This document shows positions 1-8,621 of a DNA stretch of 64,000 bases, in pieces. This DNA comes from an uncultured Eubacteriales bacterium (GTDB lineage Bacteria; Bacillota; Clostridia; Oscillospirales; CAG-272), in assembly GCA_958414825.1 (NCBI GenBank), contig CATYXQ010000002.1, positions 1 to 64,000 of the forward strand, given 5' to 3'. The position numbers were made by a program, and so were the translations under genes. The notes under the pieces are model-generated. The model ran no database searches. It was not told the origin of the DNA and saw only the letters and a list, made by a program, of their open reading frames with translations. Every line of letters starts with the position of its first letter. Positions within the stretch are counted from its first letter, which is position 1.

Positions 1-175
1 AAAAAATATTGGAATCTGCATGAGAATCATTTTGTCGAGGACGTTTAATTTTGGCTATAGCGCCGCTTCCGGCGGCCGAGGCGGACTTTGCGGCAAAACA
101 CTTCCGTAAAGTCCGCCCGATTTCGATTTACCGAGAACAGCCGGCGGCTACAGAGCCCCGCGTTGCCTGAAATCT
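1..175. other. Left-edge intergenic sequence with one inverted repeat
   Basis: No coding region is supported here. Positions 80-89 and 108-117 form an inverted repeat (GGCGGACTTT against AAAGTCCGCC, 18-base loop). It lies just beyond the stop of the minus-strand gene that ends at 176 and could be its terminator stem, but no T-run follows on either strand, so I leave the function open. Confidence 0.35.
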
Positions 176-2170
176 TTATTCAAGCGCGCTTCTGTCCCTG
201 TATCCGTTTACGCTGGTGAGGCGGTCGAGTACATTGAGGCGGAACACGCTCACCCACGAGACGAGCCAGTCGTTCAGATGGCCGCGCTCGTTGCAGTCCT
301 TGCGGTGACCCCAGCGCGCCTGATAAAAGGCTTCGTTTTGCGAGCCGATGGGGCGCTTCAGGCCGTGGAAGACATTGTTTTCCTCATCCGCGATGCATTG
401 CGTGCTGTTGTACCACATCATCATTGCGCGCGTTTTCCAGCGTGCATCGCCGGTGTAGTCGGCAAGGCGGAGCCATTCGCAGCACATGAGCTCGCCCCAT
501 TGGTCAAGGGCGGGATGCTGTACCGAAACATAGGTGGAGCCGGAGGTGTAATAGCCGTACTGCGTAAATTCGGCCTCTGGACCGTAATACACGTCGTAGG
601 TATACATCCAGGAGGCAAAGTAGTAGGAGGATTTGACCGCGTATTCAAGGAATTTTTTGTCTTTGGTTATTTCATAGAGGTCGAGCGCGGCGATAATGAC
701 CGGCCCCGCAGTCTCCTTATCGACGCAGGTGCAGTCAATCGCGCCGGCGGTGCAGGTGAAGTTGTCGAGGTCGCGCTTCATATAGAAGTCAAGCGATTTG
801 ACGGCAAAGTCGAGGTATTTCCGCTCTCCGAGAATTTTGTAGCCCTCGCAGAGCGCCATGGTGACAAACGCGCCCACCGTTCCGTTTTCCTCGTCGCAGC
901 GGCCGTCAAAATCCCATCCTTTGCCGAATGCGTATTCCTCGCTGTAGCGGTCGCAGAAAAACTCAAAAATCCTGACGGCAAAATCTTTGTACGCCGGTTT
1001 GTCGATGCCGTTTTTGCGGAGCAGATCCCACATTTTAATCATTTCGCAGGCCGCCCAGCCGGTGTTGCAGGTTTCGGGAAGCCATCCGTTTTTGTAATCG
1101 ACATGGCTTGCCCAGGACTGCGAGGGATCGCGCGGCTTGTAGTTCCAGTTCTTTCCCTCGGTGTACCATTCGTAATGCGCGAGCACAAGGCCGAGATCGG
1201 ACTGCTTTTCCACCCAGTTGTCGCAGACAGCAAGCGCCTGTTCGAGCAGTTTTTTCTCGCCCGTGCGCAGGTATTCGAGCGTCAGCATACGCGCGTTCAT
1301 GATGTTTTGGCCGCACCAGCCGATTTCATAGTGCGGGACGAAATACGGGCCGTTTGCCGTAGGATGGACGCCGCTTGAGAAAAGCAGCTTGCCCTTGTGC
1401 TCGCGGAGCAGGAAGCGGCTGTATGCGATTCCGAGACGCCAAAGCTCGTCGGTGCTGCGGTTTTTGCCGTGCTTGAACGGGAAAAGCTCGATAGCTCGGT
1501 CAAGCACCGCGCAGGCGCCGTAGTTTTCCCACATCGGCGTCGAGCAGAGCAGATAGGCCGTCGCTTTGAAGCTTTCGCCGTCGTCGAGCGTGATGTAGGT
1601 ATCCAGGCGCTCGCTGTATTTGTCATTGTCGCAGTAGGTAAAGGGCGCTTCGGTCACCGGCCAGTAGATCCGGTGCGAAATTCTGCCGTCGTCTGCCGGA
1701 CAGAGCGACACGGAGGAAACCATGCTGTCCTTGTCGTTTGCCGACGCAAACATCGCAAACGCGACTTCCTTTGTTTCGGTAACTGAGCAGGAGGGAATCG
1801 GCGTGCGGTCGTAAGAATGGATCCAGGGTGTGCCGGTTTCCTCGCAGATCATGCCTTTGGGTTCGTGACCCTCGCCGAAGTAGTTGCCGTTGTAGCTTAC
1901 GCAGGGAATCAGGTATCGTGTGGGTTTGAACGCGGTGACCGCTTCCAGAATCAGCTTGAACGTGCGTGTTTTGCCGCTTTCGTTCCGGATTTCTCTTGTA
2001 AGGGAGGTCAGTCCGCCGCCCTCGTCCTGAATGCATTCGGAAACCGAAAAGCCATATCCGCCGTATTCGCCGCCGCGCCTCTCGAGCGTATATGTTTGGC
2101 CGTCCTCTTCGATGATCGGGGATAGAACCGATGCGATTTCATTTCCGGTCTGATTTTTCAAAATGTACAT
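176..2170 (-). CDS. Alpha/alpha-toroid glycosidase-like protein (six-hairpin type), function unassigned
   Basis: A 664-residue protein without an obvious signal peptide or membrane segment, so probably cytoplasmic. The first 220 residues look like a beta-rich N-terminal domain. From about residue 240 onward the protein is helical with many Trp and Tyr residues and repeated hairpin-like segments (for example around YEIGWCGQNIMNARMLTLEYL), as in (alpha/alpha)6 barrel glycosidases and epimerases. I cannot assign a glycoside hydrolase family or catalytic acids by eye. ATG start with GAGGG about 9 bases upstream. It is single-gene, and its promoter region holds a 15-base palindrome. The sugar ABC operon at 6.2 kb is a possible functional partner, but the two are not linked in an operon. 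Confidence 0.6.
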   Translation of the reverse strand: MYILKNQTGNEIASVLSPIIEEDGQTYTLERRGGEYGGYGFSVSECIQDEGGGLTSLTREIRNESGKTRTFKLILEAVTAFKPTRYLIPCVSYNGNYFGEGHEPKGMICEETGTPWIHSYDRTPIPSCSVTETKEVAFAMFASANDKDSMVSSVSLCPADDGRISHRIYWPVTEAPFTYCDNDKYSERLDTYITLDDGESFKATAYLLCSTPMWENYGACAVLDRAIELFPFKHGKNRSTDELWRLGIAYSRFLLREHKGKLLFSSGVHPTANGPYFVPHYEIGWCGQNIMNARMLTLEYLRTGEKKLLEQALAVCDNWVEKQSDLGLVLAHYEWYTEGKNWNYKPRDPSQSWASHVDYKNGWLPETCNTGWAACEMIKMWDLLRKNGIDKPAYKDFAVRIFEFFCDRYSEEYAFGKGWDFDGRCDEENGTVGAFVTMALCEGYKILGERKYLDFAVKSLDFYMKRDLDNFTCTAGAIDCTCVDKETAGPVIIAALDLYEITKDKKFLEYAVKSSYYFASWMYTYDVYYGPEAEFTQYGYYTSGSTYVSVQHPALDQWGELMCCEWLRLADYTGDARWKTRAMMMWYNSTQCIADEENNVFHGLKRPIGSQNEAFYQARWGHRKDCNERGHLNDWLVSWVSVFRLNVLDRLTSVNGYRDRSALE

Positions 2171-2204
2171 AGCAGCAAGCCCTCTTTTAATTTTTGTTGG
2201 ATCT

Positions 2205-2274
2205 TTGCTTTTAAAGCAAGTTTACCATAGAACCCCTTTAGAATCAATATACAATATCGAGAAAAATCTTGCAA
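2205..2274 (-). promoter_or_regulatory. Promoter and possible operator of the glycosidase-like gene
   Basis: On the minus strand TTGCAA (2269-2274) and TATATT (2246-2251) are separated by 17 bases. Downstream, between promoter and start codon, TTGCTTTTAAAGCAA (2205-2219) is a perfect odd-length palindrome that could be the operator of a LacI-type sugar regulator. The assignment rests on spacing and symmetry only. Confidence 0.45.
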
Positions 2275-2333
2275 AAATCACCATGTCGAGAGATGTTTGT
2301 TTTTGGATCCCGCTAAAATCAAGTCAACGAAGC

Positions 2334-2368
2334 AAGAGCCGCCCGACTTTAACGGTCGGGCGGCTCTT
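2334..2368 (-). terminator. Stem-loop terminator after gerA-type gene
   Basis: A 14-bp perfect stem (AAGAGCCGCCCGAC with its complement) and a 7-base loop lie 22 bases beyond the stop codon of the minus-strand germination gene. The following T content is modest. Confidence 0.7.
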
Positions 2369-2389
2369 ATGGTATCATACGTGGATTTC

Positions 2390-3811
2390 TCAAAATCCGG
2401 TCTTTTCCTTTTTCTTCATGCGGAAGAGCAGGCGGCAGAGCGCGGCGGGATTAAAGGGAATGAGGGGATACAGATAGGACTTTTTGCCGTTTACGGTGGA
2501 ATTGGTCGCGATCAGAATCACGATCAGCACAAGACCGACGACAAATCCCCAAAGCCCGAAGATCGCGGTAGCGCCGAGCAGCAGCATACGCATGAACTTG
2601 ACCGCGTAGCCGAGTTCATAGTTCGGCTGGGTGAAGTTGGCAATCGCTACAAACGCCATATACAGAATGACCTCCGGGATCAGCCATCCGATGTCCACGG
2701 CGAAATCGCCGAGAATCAGACCGCCGACGACGCTCAGCGAGTTGGTCAGCATACTGGGCGTGTTCATGGAAGCGAGCTTTAAGCCGTCTATGACAAATTC
2801 GACGAGGAAAAGCTGCGCGATAAGCGGGATCCGTCCGACGTCAGTCGGGATCACAAATTGCAGCCATCCGGGCGTAAGCTCGGGATAACTCGCATACAGA
2901 TACCAAAGCGGCACCAGAAAAAGGGTCATCCAGAAGATCACATGGCGGACGATGCGGAGGTATGTGCCCGTAAACGGCGGGAAATAATAATCGCCGGTCT
3001 CCTGCAAAAAATCGAAAATCGAGGTGGGCAGGATCATGGCTTCGGGCGAGGTGTCGCACAAAATCAGAATGTTGCCCTCGGCAAGCTGCGCTGCGGCGGC
3101 GTCCGGCCGCTCGGTGGAGCGGACTTTCGGAAACGGGTTGTACCATTTTTTGCCGATCAGGCATTCGGTCAGGCTTTCGTGTCCCATCGGCAGATAGTCG
3201 GTGTCCACGGCGCTAAGCTTTTCGGACAGCCAGCGGACGTATTTTTCATCGGCCTTGCCCTCGATGTACACGATGGCCATGTCGGTTTTGGAGTCTTTGC
3301 CCACGTTTTTATACATCACGCGCAGCTTTGGATTTCGGATCCGGCGGCGGAGCAGCGCGGTATTGAAGATCAGCGTTTCGACAAAGCCGTCGCGCGAGCC
3401 CCGCATGACGCGGTCGCTTTCAGGTTCTTCCACACTGCGCGCGGGATAGGTGCGCGCGTCGATAAGCACCGCCGTCGCGCCGAACGTTTCTCCAAGCACA
3501 GCCACGCCGCCCGACAGTACGAGCAAAATCGCCTGTTCGGGGTCGGAGGTCACGTCCACCTCGACGTAGGGCACATGAGCGTCGGCAAAAACCGTCGCCG
3601 CGTCGGCGCCGGTCGGCAGGCTTTTGAGCGAGATGAAATACTGCATCAGTTTCTGCATGATTTCGTCCTTGACAAAGCCGTCGATATAGTAAAAGGTCGC
3701 CTCGTCATGGCCGATGAGCAGCCGCCGCTTGATAACGTCAAAACTTTTTTCGGGACAAAGCGTCTCGTCCATGCGTTTTATATTTTGTGCATACTCTTCG
3801 CTGAAATTCAA
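2390..3811 (-). CDS. Spore germination protein, GerA (GerAA) family
   Basis: A 473-residue GerA-family germinant-receptor A subunit, expected in the inner spore membrane. The N-terminal soluble part carries the family pattern (an SEEYAQNIKRMDETL segment, then DVIKRRLLIG and YYIDGFV). The C-terminal half has several hydrophobic segments (VIFWMTLFLVPLWYLYASY, a MLTNSLSVVGG region, VILYMAFVAIANF, and a last helix near residues 425-445). The start is TTG: family similarity extends upstream of the next ATG (codon 13), and GGGGGTG sits 6 bases before the TTG. That SD lies inside the hairpin ending the upstream gene. GerAB and GerAC partners are not adjacent, so this is an orphan A subunit in this window. 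Confidence 0.9.
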   Translation of the reverse strand: MNFSEEYAQNIKRMDETLCPEKSFDVIKRRLLIGHDEATFYYIDGFVKDEIMQKLMQYFISLKSLPTGADAATVFADAHVPYVEVDVTSDPEQAILLVLSGGVAVLGETFGATAVLIDARTYPARSVEEPESDRVMRGSRDGFVETLIFNTALLRRRIRNPKLRVMYKNVGKDSKTDMAIVYIEGKADEKYVRWLSEKLSAVDTDYLPMGHESLTECLIGKKWYNPFPKVRSTERPDAAAAQLAEGNILILCDTSPEAMILPTSIFDFLQETGDYYFPPFTGTYLRIVRHVIFWMTLFLVPLWYLYASYPELTPGWLQFVIPTDVGRIPLIAQLFLVEFVIDGLKLASMNTPSMLTNSLSVVGGLILGDFAVDIGWLIPEVILYMAFVAIANFTQPNYELGYAVKFMRMLLLGATAIFGLWGFVVGLVLIVILIATNSTVNGKKSYLYPLIPFNPAALCRLLFRMKKKEKTGF

Positions 3812-3818
3812 AAAAACA

Positions 3819-3856
3819 CCCCCGCGCTTGCACTTTTCTTTCAGTGTGCGCGGGGG
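3819..3856 (-). terminator. Terminator hairpin overlapping the gerA ribosome-binding site
   Basis: CCCCCGCGC (3819-3827) pairs with GCGCGGGGG (3848-3856). On the minus strand the hairpin is followed by a run of T, as expected for a terminator of the RlmL-type gene. The T-run runs straight into the TTG start of the next gene, and the 3' arm supplies its SD. Confidence 0.75.
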
Positions 3857-3869
3857 AACGGTTTTTTAT

Positions 3870-4994
3870 TCAGACGCGGTCAAATTTGAAATATTGGTAC
3901 AGATAACAGGGGATCATACCGTTATAGAGCTTGCGAACCTTGTCCGCGCGGCGTCCGTACAGCCGCTCGAACCGCTCGCAGGATGTGAGCACGTAGATCT
4001 GCCAGGGCGCAAGCGAGCGGAAATGCCGGCCGATCTGCACATACAGGGCCTCCGCTTCTTCGGTGCTGCCGAGACGCTCTCCGTAGGGCGGGTTGCAGAC
4101 GACAGTACCCCGCCGGCCGCCGGTTCGGATGACGCGCGCGTCGGCGGCAAACGGCTTGACGATTTCGGACACGCCCGCGCGTTCCGCGTTTTCCGCAGTG
4201 AGGGCGACCATTTCTTCGTCGATGTCCGAGGCATAGGCCTCAAACGCGGTCGGACGAATTGCCGTGCGCGCCTCGTTTCGCGCCTGCGTCCAAATTTCGG
4301 GCGGAAACGCTTCAAAATCTTCCGCGGCGAACCGCCGGAACAGGCCGGGCGCCTGATTTTTCATAATCATGGCCGCTTCGATGGTTATCGTGCCGCTGCC
4401 GCAGAACGGGTCCCAGAGCAGCACATTTTCGCGCGGACGCGAATTGAGCACAAGCGCCGCCGCAAGCGTCTCGCGCAGGGGCGCCGCGCCTGCCGCCGCC
4501 CGGTAGCCGCGCTTGTGCAGCGCGACGCCGGAAGTGTCGATCATCAGCGTGGCCTCGTCGCGCAGAATGAAAAATTCAATTTGATATTTGACCCGGGATT
4601 CCGGGAACCAGCACATGCCATATTCGTTGTCCAGCCGCTGTGCGACCGCTTTTTTGACGATGCTCTGGCAGTCGGGTATCGAGAACAGCTTGCTCCGGAT
4701 AGAGTGTCCCTTGACCGGAAAAGCGTCCTCGCGCCCGATGTATTTTTCCCACTCGACCGACTTGGTGCCCTCAAAAAGCTCGCCGAACGTGCGCGCGCGG
4801 AAACTGCCCATTTTGATATACAGGCGTTCGGCGCAGCGCAGCCAGATGTTGCAGCGGGCGACGGCATATTCGTCCCCGATAAAGGAAACGCGGCCGTCGA
4901 TGGTCTCGGTGCGCCGGTACCCGAGACGGTCGATTTCCTCACCGAGAAAGTGCTCCAGCCCAAACAGGCAGGTGGCCACAAATTCGATTTCCAT
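3870..4994 (-). CDS. THUMP-domain class I SAM-dependent RNA methyltransferase (RlmL/YpsC type)
   Basis: A 374-residue protein starting MEIEFVATCLFGLE, typical of the RlmL N-terminal family that methylates a guanine N2 position in 23S rRNA. An N-terminal THUMP-containing half is followed by the methyltransferase domain, with LLWDPFCGSGTITIEAA (motif I region) and VVCNPPYGERLG (the NPPY catalytic motif IV). The ATG at 4994 is preferred over a longer open frame because the family starts there. It lies 62 bases after nrdR on the same strand and probably shares its transcript; a strong hairpin follows it. Confidence 0.88.
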   Translation of the reverse strand: MEIEFVATCLFGLEHFLGEEIDRLGYRRTETIDGRVSFIGDEYAVARCNIWLRCAERLYIKMGSFRARTFGELFEGTKSVEWEKYIGREDAFPVKGHSIRSKLFSIPDCQSIVKKAVAQRLDNEYGMCWFPESRVKYQIEFFILRDEATLMIDTSGVALHKRGYRAAAGAAPLRETLAAALVLNSRPRENVLLWDPFCGSGTITIEAAMIMKNQAPGLFRRFAAEDFEAFPPEIWTQARNEARTAIRPTAFEAYASDIDEEMVALTAENAERAGVSEIVKPFAADARVIRTGGRRGTVVCNPPYGERLGSTEEAEALYVQIGRHFRSLAPWQIYVLTSCERFERLYGRRADKVRKLYNGMIPCYLYQYFKFDRV

Positions 4995-5056
4995 TTTTAA
5001 AATCACCGCGGCGCAGGAGCGCGGGGCGGTGTGTCCTCCCAAAAAAATGCGCGGTT

Positions 5057-5503
5057 TTACGGCTTTCCGCTAAGCCGTTTGAGTTCTTCCATAAAGGTTG
5101 CGGCGTCCTTGAATTCGCGGTAAACGGATGCAAAGCGGACATAGGAGACGGCGTCGATTTTCCGCAGCTTGTTCATGATGATCTCTCCGATCTCGCCGGT
5201 GGTGATCTCCGCGCGCAGCGAGTTTTGAAGTTCGGTCTCGATTTCAAGCGCGAGCGCCGACGTATCCACGGGGCGCTTCTGGCAGGCTTTAATCAGACCG
5301 CTTTCCAGCTTCATGCGGTCAAAAAATTCCTTTGATCCGTCCTTTTTGATGACGACGATCTGTACCGAATCAATGACCTCATAGGTTGTGAAGCGCCGAT
5401 GACATTCGAGGCATTCCCGGCGTCGGCGGATGCTGTTGTTGTCGCTGACCGGCCGGGAATCAATCACTTTGCTTTCCGGATACCCGCAGTTCGGACATTT
5501 CAT
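5057..5503 (-). CDS. nrdR: Transcriptional repressor NrdR
   Basis: A 148-residue NrdR, the ATP/dATP-sensing repressor of ribonucleotide reductase genes. The N-terminal zinc ribbon is visible (CPNCGY near residue 3 and CLECHRRFTTYE near residue 32), followed by the ATP-cone domain (VVIKKDGSKEFFDRMKLESGL onward). The length is normal for the family. The ATG at 5503 gives the universal MKCP start. A good AAGGAGG lies about 30 bases upstream, too far for this ATG, with no conventional in-frame start closer to it. Its own promoter region holds a NrdR-box-like sequence. Confidence 0.96.
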   Translation of the reverse strand: MKCPNCGYPESKVIDSRPVSDNNSIRRRRECLECHRRFTTYEVIDSVQIVVIKKDGSKEFFDRMKLESGLIKACQKRPVDTSALALEIETELQNSLRAEITTGEIGEIIMNKLRKIDAVSYVRFASVYREFKDAATFMEELKRLSGKP

Positions 5504-5568
5504 AGCTGTCAATGAATTTGCAGGGCAAATTCTTCCTCCTTACATGATGGGGCGCGGCGTCCAAAATG

Positions 5569-5618
5569 CCACTATATATAGATAGAAATATTATAACATG
5601 CGCAATATAGGTTGTAAA
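5569..5618 (-). promoter_or_regulatory. nrdR promoter with NrdR-box-like site
   Basis: On the minus strand TTTACA (5613-5618) and TATAAT (5590-5595) are spaced by 17 bases. Immediately downstream, CACTATATATAG (about 5570-5581) matches the core of the known NrdR box (ACACTATATATAGTGT), with one weaker half. Its location at the expected start of transcription suggests autoregulation. Confidence 0.6.
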
Positions 5619-5729
5619 TAGGCGCGCGCGAAAAAAAAGCGGTTGCCCTGGAAATTTTTGCGCCCCGCGCGCCTTTATGCTGTGTGGAAAACGGATCGCG
5701 CAAAAAAACCGCCGCCGCGAAAAATAGTG

Positions 5730-5758
5730 TTGACAAACAGAGCGGGGTATGCTATAAT
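5730..5758 (+). promoter_or_regulatory. tRNA-Pro promoter
   Basis: Consensus TTGACA (5730-5735) and TATAAT (5753-5758) with a 17-base spacer, 24 bases before the tRNA. Confidence 0.85.
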
Positions 5759-5781
5759 AACGAATGCAAATAAAGCAAGTT

Positions 5782-5858
5782 CGGGATGTAGCACAGCTTG
5801 GTAGTGCGCTTGGTTCGGGACCAAGAGGTCGGGTGTTCGAATCACCTCATTCCGACCA
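5782..5858 (+). tRNA. tRNA-Pro(CGG)
   Basis: A full 77-base cloverleaf with encoded CCA. The acceptor arms CGGGATG and CATTCCG pair with one G-U. The D stem is GCAC/GTGC, the anticodon stem CTTGG/CCAAG closes the loop TTCGGGA with anticodon CGG, and the T arm contains TTCGAAT. Confidence 0.95.
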
Positions 5859-5859
5859 G

Positions 5860-5896
5860 AAAGCCTGTAGTCTTTTTGACTACAGGCTTTTGTTTT
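5860..5896 (+). terminator. Terminator of tRNA-Pro
   Basis: AAAGCCTGTAGTC (5860-5872) pairs with GACTACAGGCTTT (5878-5890), followed by TGTTTT, directly after the CCA end. Confidence 0.9.
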
Positions 5897-6113
5897 GCGC
5901 TGTGCACGCTTTTTCAAAACGCGGAAAAATGGAAATTTTATCTTATCCAACTTTTATTATTTCACAAATTTTTTACAAATTGCACAAAAACGCCGGAAAA
6001 CCCGGTCGGTTTTCGTTCGACCGGCTGCCCGTATAAAAGTCCCGGAAAAGGAATAAAATAAACGGAAGCGGGATTTTTCCAAAAGACGGATAAAAATGTT
6101 AATGAAATAACAA

Positions 6114-6175
6114 TTTGGCAGATTTACCAAAGTTGAACCGGTGTTCTTGACACTCAAATGTGCGAGTGTTACAAT
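6114..6175 (+). promoter_or_regulatory. Promoter and candidate operators of the sugar ABC operon
   Basis: TTGACA (6147-6152) and TACAAT (6170-6175) are 17 bases apart. Two inverted repeats overlap or precede it: TTTGG-N8-CCAAA (6114-6131) upstream of the -35, and ACACTC-N8-GAGTGT (6150-6169) filling the spacer. The placement suits an activator/catabolite site and a repressor operator respectively, but no regulator gene is adjacent. The rest of 5897-6255 shows no gene. Confidence 0.65.
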
Positions 6176-6255
6176 GAAACCATCCAAAGAGACGGGAAAA
6201 CCACTTCAAATTTCTGCGCGGACGAATGAATAAAATTCTGAAAGGGGCAAATTTT

Positions 6256-7539
6256 ATGAAAAGGTTTACGAAAATTCTCGCACTGGCACTTTCTCTTTTG
6301 ACGGCAGTCGGGCTGTTGGCCGCCTGCGGCGAAAAAACGCCGGCGGAAACCGGCGCGGCAACCTTGACATGGGCGTCCTGGGCGCTTGCAGAGGAAAATT
6401 TGTATCCTGCCTATTCCGCAATGGCGGAAACGTTTATGGAAAAGAACAAGGACGTCACGATCAAGATGGACGGCTCTCAGGCTTATTCTACATATCTGGA
6501 TCAGCTGATTGTGTCCGCAGTTGGCGGCACGGCGCCGAATGTCGCGCACATCAAAGCCGAGTGGTTGCCTCAGCTTTTGGAGACCGGCGCGGTGAAGTCG
6601 GTTGTCGGGATCTCGGATGAAGTCATGAACGACTATGCGGACGCTGCAATCGACGGCGTGACCATCGACGGCGAGATGAAGGCGATGCCCTGGTTTGCCA
6701 ATACCGAGTGTCTCTTCTATAACAAAGCTTTGCTTGAACAGGCAAATGTTAAGGTTGAAGATATCAAATCCTGGACAGACCTTTTGGCCGCTGCCGAAAA
6801 GGTCAGCGCGCTCGGCCCGGATATTTACGGCCTTGCGTTCCCCGACAGTGAAGTAGAACCCGGAGAGGGCTACAACATTCTTCCTGTGCTGTGGGCAAAC
6901 GGCGGCGAATTTATGAAGGACGGCAGGGTCACGCTGAATAACGAAGCCGGTATCAAAACCTATACGCAGCTTCAGGAAATCTTTCAGAAGGGGATTTCCC
7001 CGAAGGGCATGACGCTGAAAGAACTGCGCAATTTGTTCGGACAGGGCAAAATCGGCTTCTACTATGACCTTCAGGCTGTCATTTCCACCTGTGCTTCCGC
7101 GGCGGTAAACGAGGAGGAATTTTACAAAAACTTTGGCTGTATGGTGATTCCGGGCGAGGATGCAAACGGTTCCGGTTATCTTGTAACGCACCTTCTGGTC
7201 GTATTTGACACCACCACGGACGAACAAATGCCCGCTATGGCGAAGTTCCTTGAGCATATGTCCAGCGATACTGTAATCAACATTCTGTATGAGGCGGGTC
7301 AGGGCAAGATGTCCAGCCGCGCTTCGGTAAACGAAGCGGTGTTTGCAGACGCGGACGAGATCACGCAGGTTTATGTAGAGGCGATGAACACCGCAAAGGA
7401 TCTACCCGGCACGCAGATTAGTCTGAGCGAGGCGGACACAGTTATGGTGAAGGGGCTTACCAGAATTGCGAACGGCGAAGACGTCACAGCCGTTGTCGCG
7501 GCTATGGAAAAGGAGCTTCAGGCGCTCGCGGACAAATAA
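6256..7539 (+). CDS. Carbohydrate ABC transporter substrate-binding lipoprotein
   Basis: A 427-residue extracellular solute-binding protein (family 1) of a carbohydrate importer. The start at 6256 is supported by AAAGGGG 8 bases upstream. It is followed by a lipoprotein signal: MKRFTK, a hydrophobic stretch, and a lipobox LLAAC giving a lipidated Cys near residue 24. The mature protein has the usual TWASWA opening and an AMPWFANTECLFYNKALLEQANV segment of sugar-binding proteins. It leads the operon with two permeases and a DUF624 protein. The substrate cannot be deduced from sequence. Confidence 0.92.
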   Translation: MKRFTKILALALSLLTAVGLLAACGEKTPAETGAATLTWASWALAEENLYPAYSAMAETFMEKNKDVTIKMDGSQAYSTYLDQLIVSAVGGTAPNVAHIKAEWLPQLLETGAVKSVVGISDEVMNDYADAAIDGVTIDGEMKAMPWFANTECLFYNKALLEQANVKVEDIKSWTDLLAAAEKVSALGPDIYGLAFPDSEVEPGEGYNILPVLWANGGEFMKDGRVTLNNEAGIKTYTQLQEIFQKGISPKGMTLKELRNLFGQGKIGFYYDLQAVISTCASAAVNEEEFYKNFGCMVIPGEDANGSGYLVTHLLVVFDTTTDEQMPAMAKFLEHMSSDTVINILYEAGQGKMSSRASVNEAVFADADEITQVYVEAMNTAKDLPGTQISLSEADTVMVKGLTRIANGEDVTAVVAAMEKELQALADK

Positions 7540-7620
7540 GGAAATAGAAAACAGTACGTTTTGGCGCTCCCTTCGGGAAGGCTCTCGAGGGGGGCGCATT
7601 TTAGAATACGGAGGTGCAGG

Positions 7621-8607
7621 ATGGAAGTTCGGGCTTTGAAAAATCCGAAAAAGCAAAACAGGCTGATTGCCGCATTCTTTCGCCGCGACGTCGAGGGAAA
7701 GATCCATCTGAACGATGCGTTCTTCGGTTTTCTGCTGACCGTTCCGGCCATTGCCGTTTTGGTTCTGGTCATTGCCGCCCCTATCCTCAAGGGGATTTAC
7801 ATGAGCTTTATGGATTATGGCCTCAAAGAGGTCAGCGGCAAGGCGGAGCCGGTGTGGAACCATTTTAAAAATTATACGGATTTGTTCGTCAAAGGCGGAA
7901 TCAGCGGAAATGTCGTCGATTATTTTTTCACAACGCTTGCTTTTGTATTTTGGACGGTGGCCGTGCAGTTTGTTATTGGGCTTGCCCTTGCGCTGCTGCT
8001 GAATACCAGGCTGCGGGGCAGGGGGCTTTTCCGCGGGTTGTTTCTGATTCCCTGGACGATCCCCTCCGTTGTCGTTGCGCTGATTTGGCGGCTGATGCTG
8101 AATAACAGCTACGGGATTATCAACTGGATGCTGAATAAAATCGGACTCATTGAAACGACCTCTTTCGACTGGCTGAACAGTCCGACGTTCGCGCTTGCCG
8201 CCGTGGTGATCGCCGCAGTATGGCGGCAGCTTCCCTATATGATGGTTATGCTGCTCGCCGGTCTGCAATCGGTTGACAAGTCGCAGCTTGAGGCGGCGCG
8301 CATTGACGGCGCAAATTATTTTCAAACGCTTGGCCATGTAATCATTCCGACCATGAAACCGGTTATTTTCTCCTCGGTTTGGATCGCCGTCATGAACAAT
8401 TTTCAGATGTATACCATCATCAATCTGATGACGGGCGGCGGTCCGAGCGAAGCGACCTATACGCTTTCTATCGCCGCATACGAGAAAGCCTTCACCGACT
8501 ATAACTTCGGCCAGGGCGCGGCCATCGGCGTTTTGTGGCTGATCTTCCTTACCGCCGTAACCGTAGTTTTCAACCGCCGCAGCGCGAAAAGCGCGGAAAA
8601 TCTGTAA
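7621..8607 (+). CDS. Carbohydrate ABC transporter permease, MalF type
   Basis: A 328-residue inner-membrane permease of the MalF/UgpA group. The start at 7621 follows GGAGGTG 3-4 bases upstream. About six hydrophobic helices are visible, with the first after DAFFGFLLTVPA. The EAA loop that contacts the ATPase is present (LEAARIDGAN followed by HVIIPTMKP). It is 81 bases after the binding protein and 14 bases before the second permease. No ATPase is encoded here, so it likely uses a shared MsmX/UgpC-type ATPase encoded elsewhere. Confidence 0.93.
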   Translation: MEVRALKNPKKQNRLIAAFFRRDVEGKIHLNDAFFGFLLTVPAIAVLVLVIAAPILKGIYMSFMDYGLKEVSGKAEPVWNHFKNYTDLFVKGGISGNVVDYFFTTLAFVFWTVAVQFVIGLALALLLNTRLRGRGLFRGLFLIPWTIPSVVVALIWRLMLNNSYGIINWMLNKIGLIETTSFDWLNSPTFALAAVVIAAVWRQLPYMMVMLLAGLQSVDKSQLEAARIDGANYFQTLGHVIIPTMKPVIFSSVWIAVMNNFQMYTIINLMTGGGPSEATYTLSIAAYEKAFTDYNFGQGAAIGVLWLIFLTAVTVVFNRRSAKSAENL

Positions 8608-8621
8608 AGGGGGGCGCAGCT

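Noticed and set aside
5764..6061. Plus-strand frames over the tRNA-Pro gene.
   Set aside because: They translate the tRNA and its terminator; no gene.
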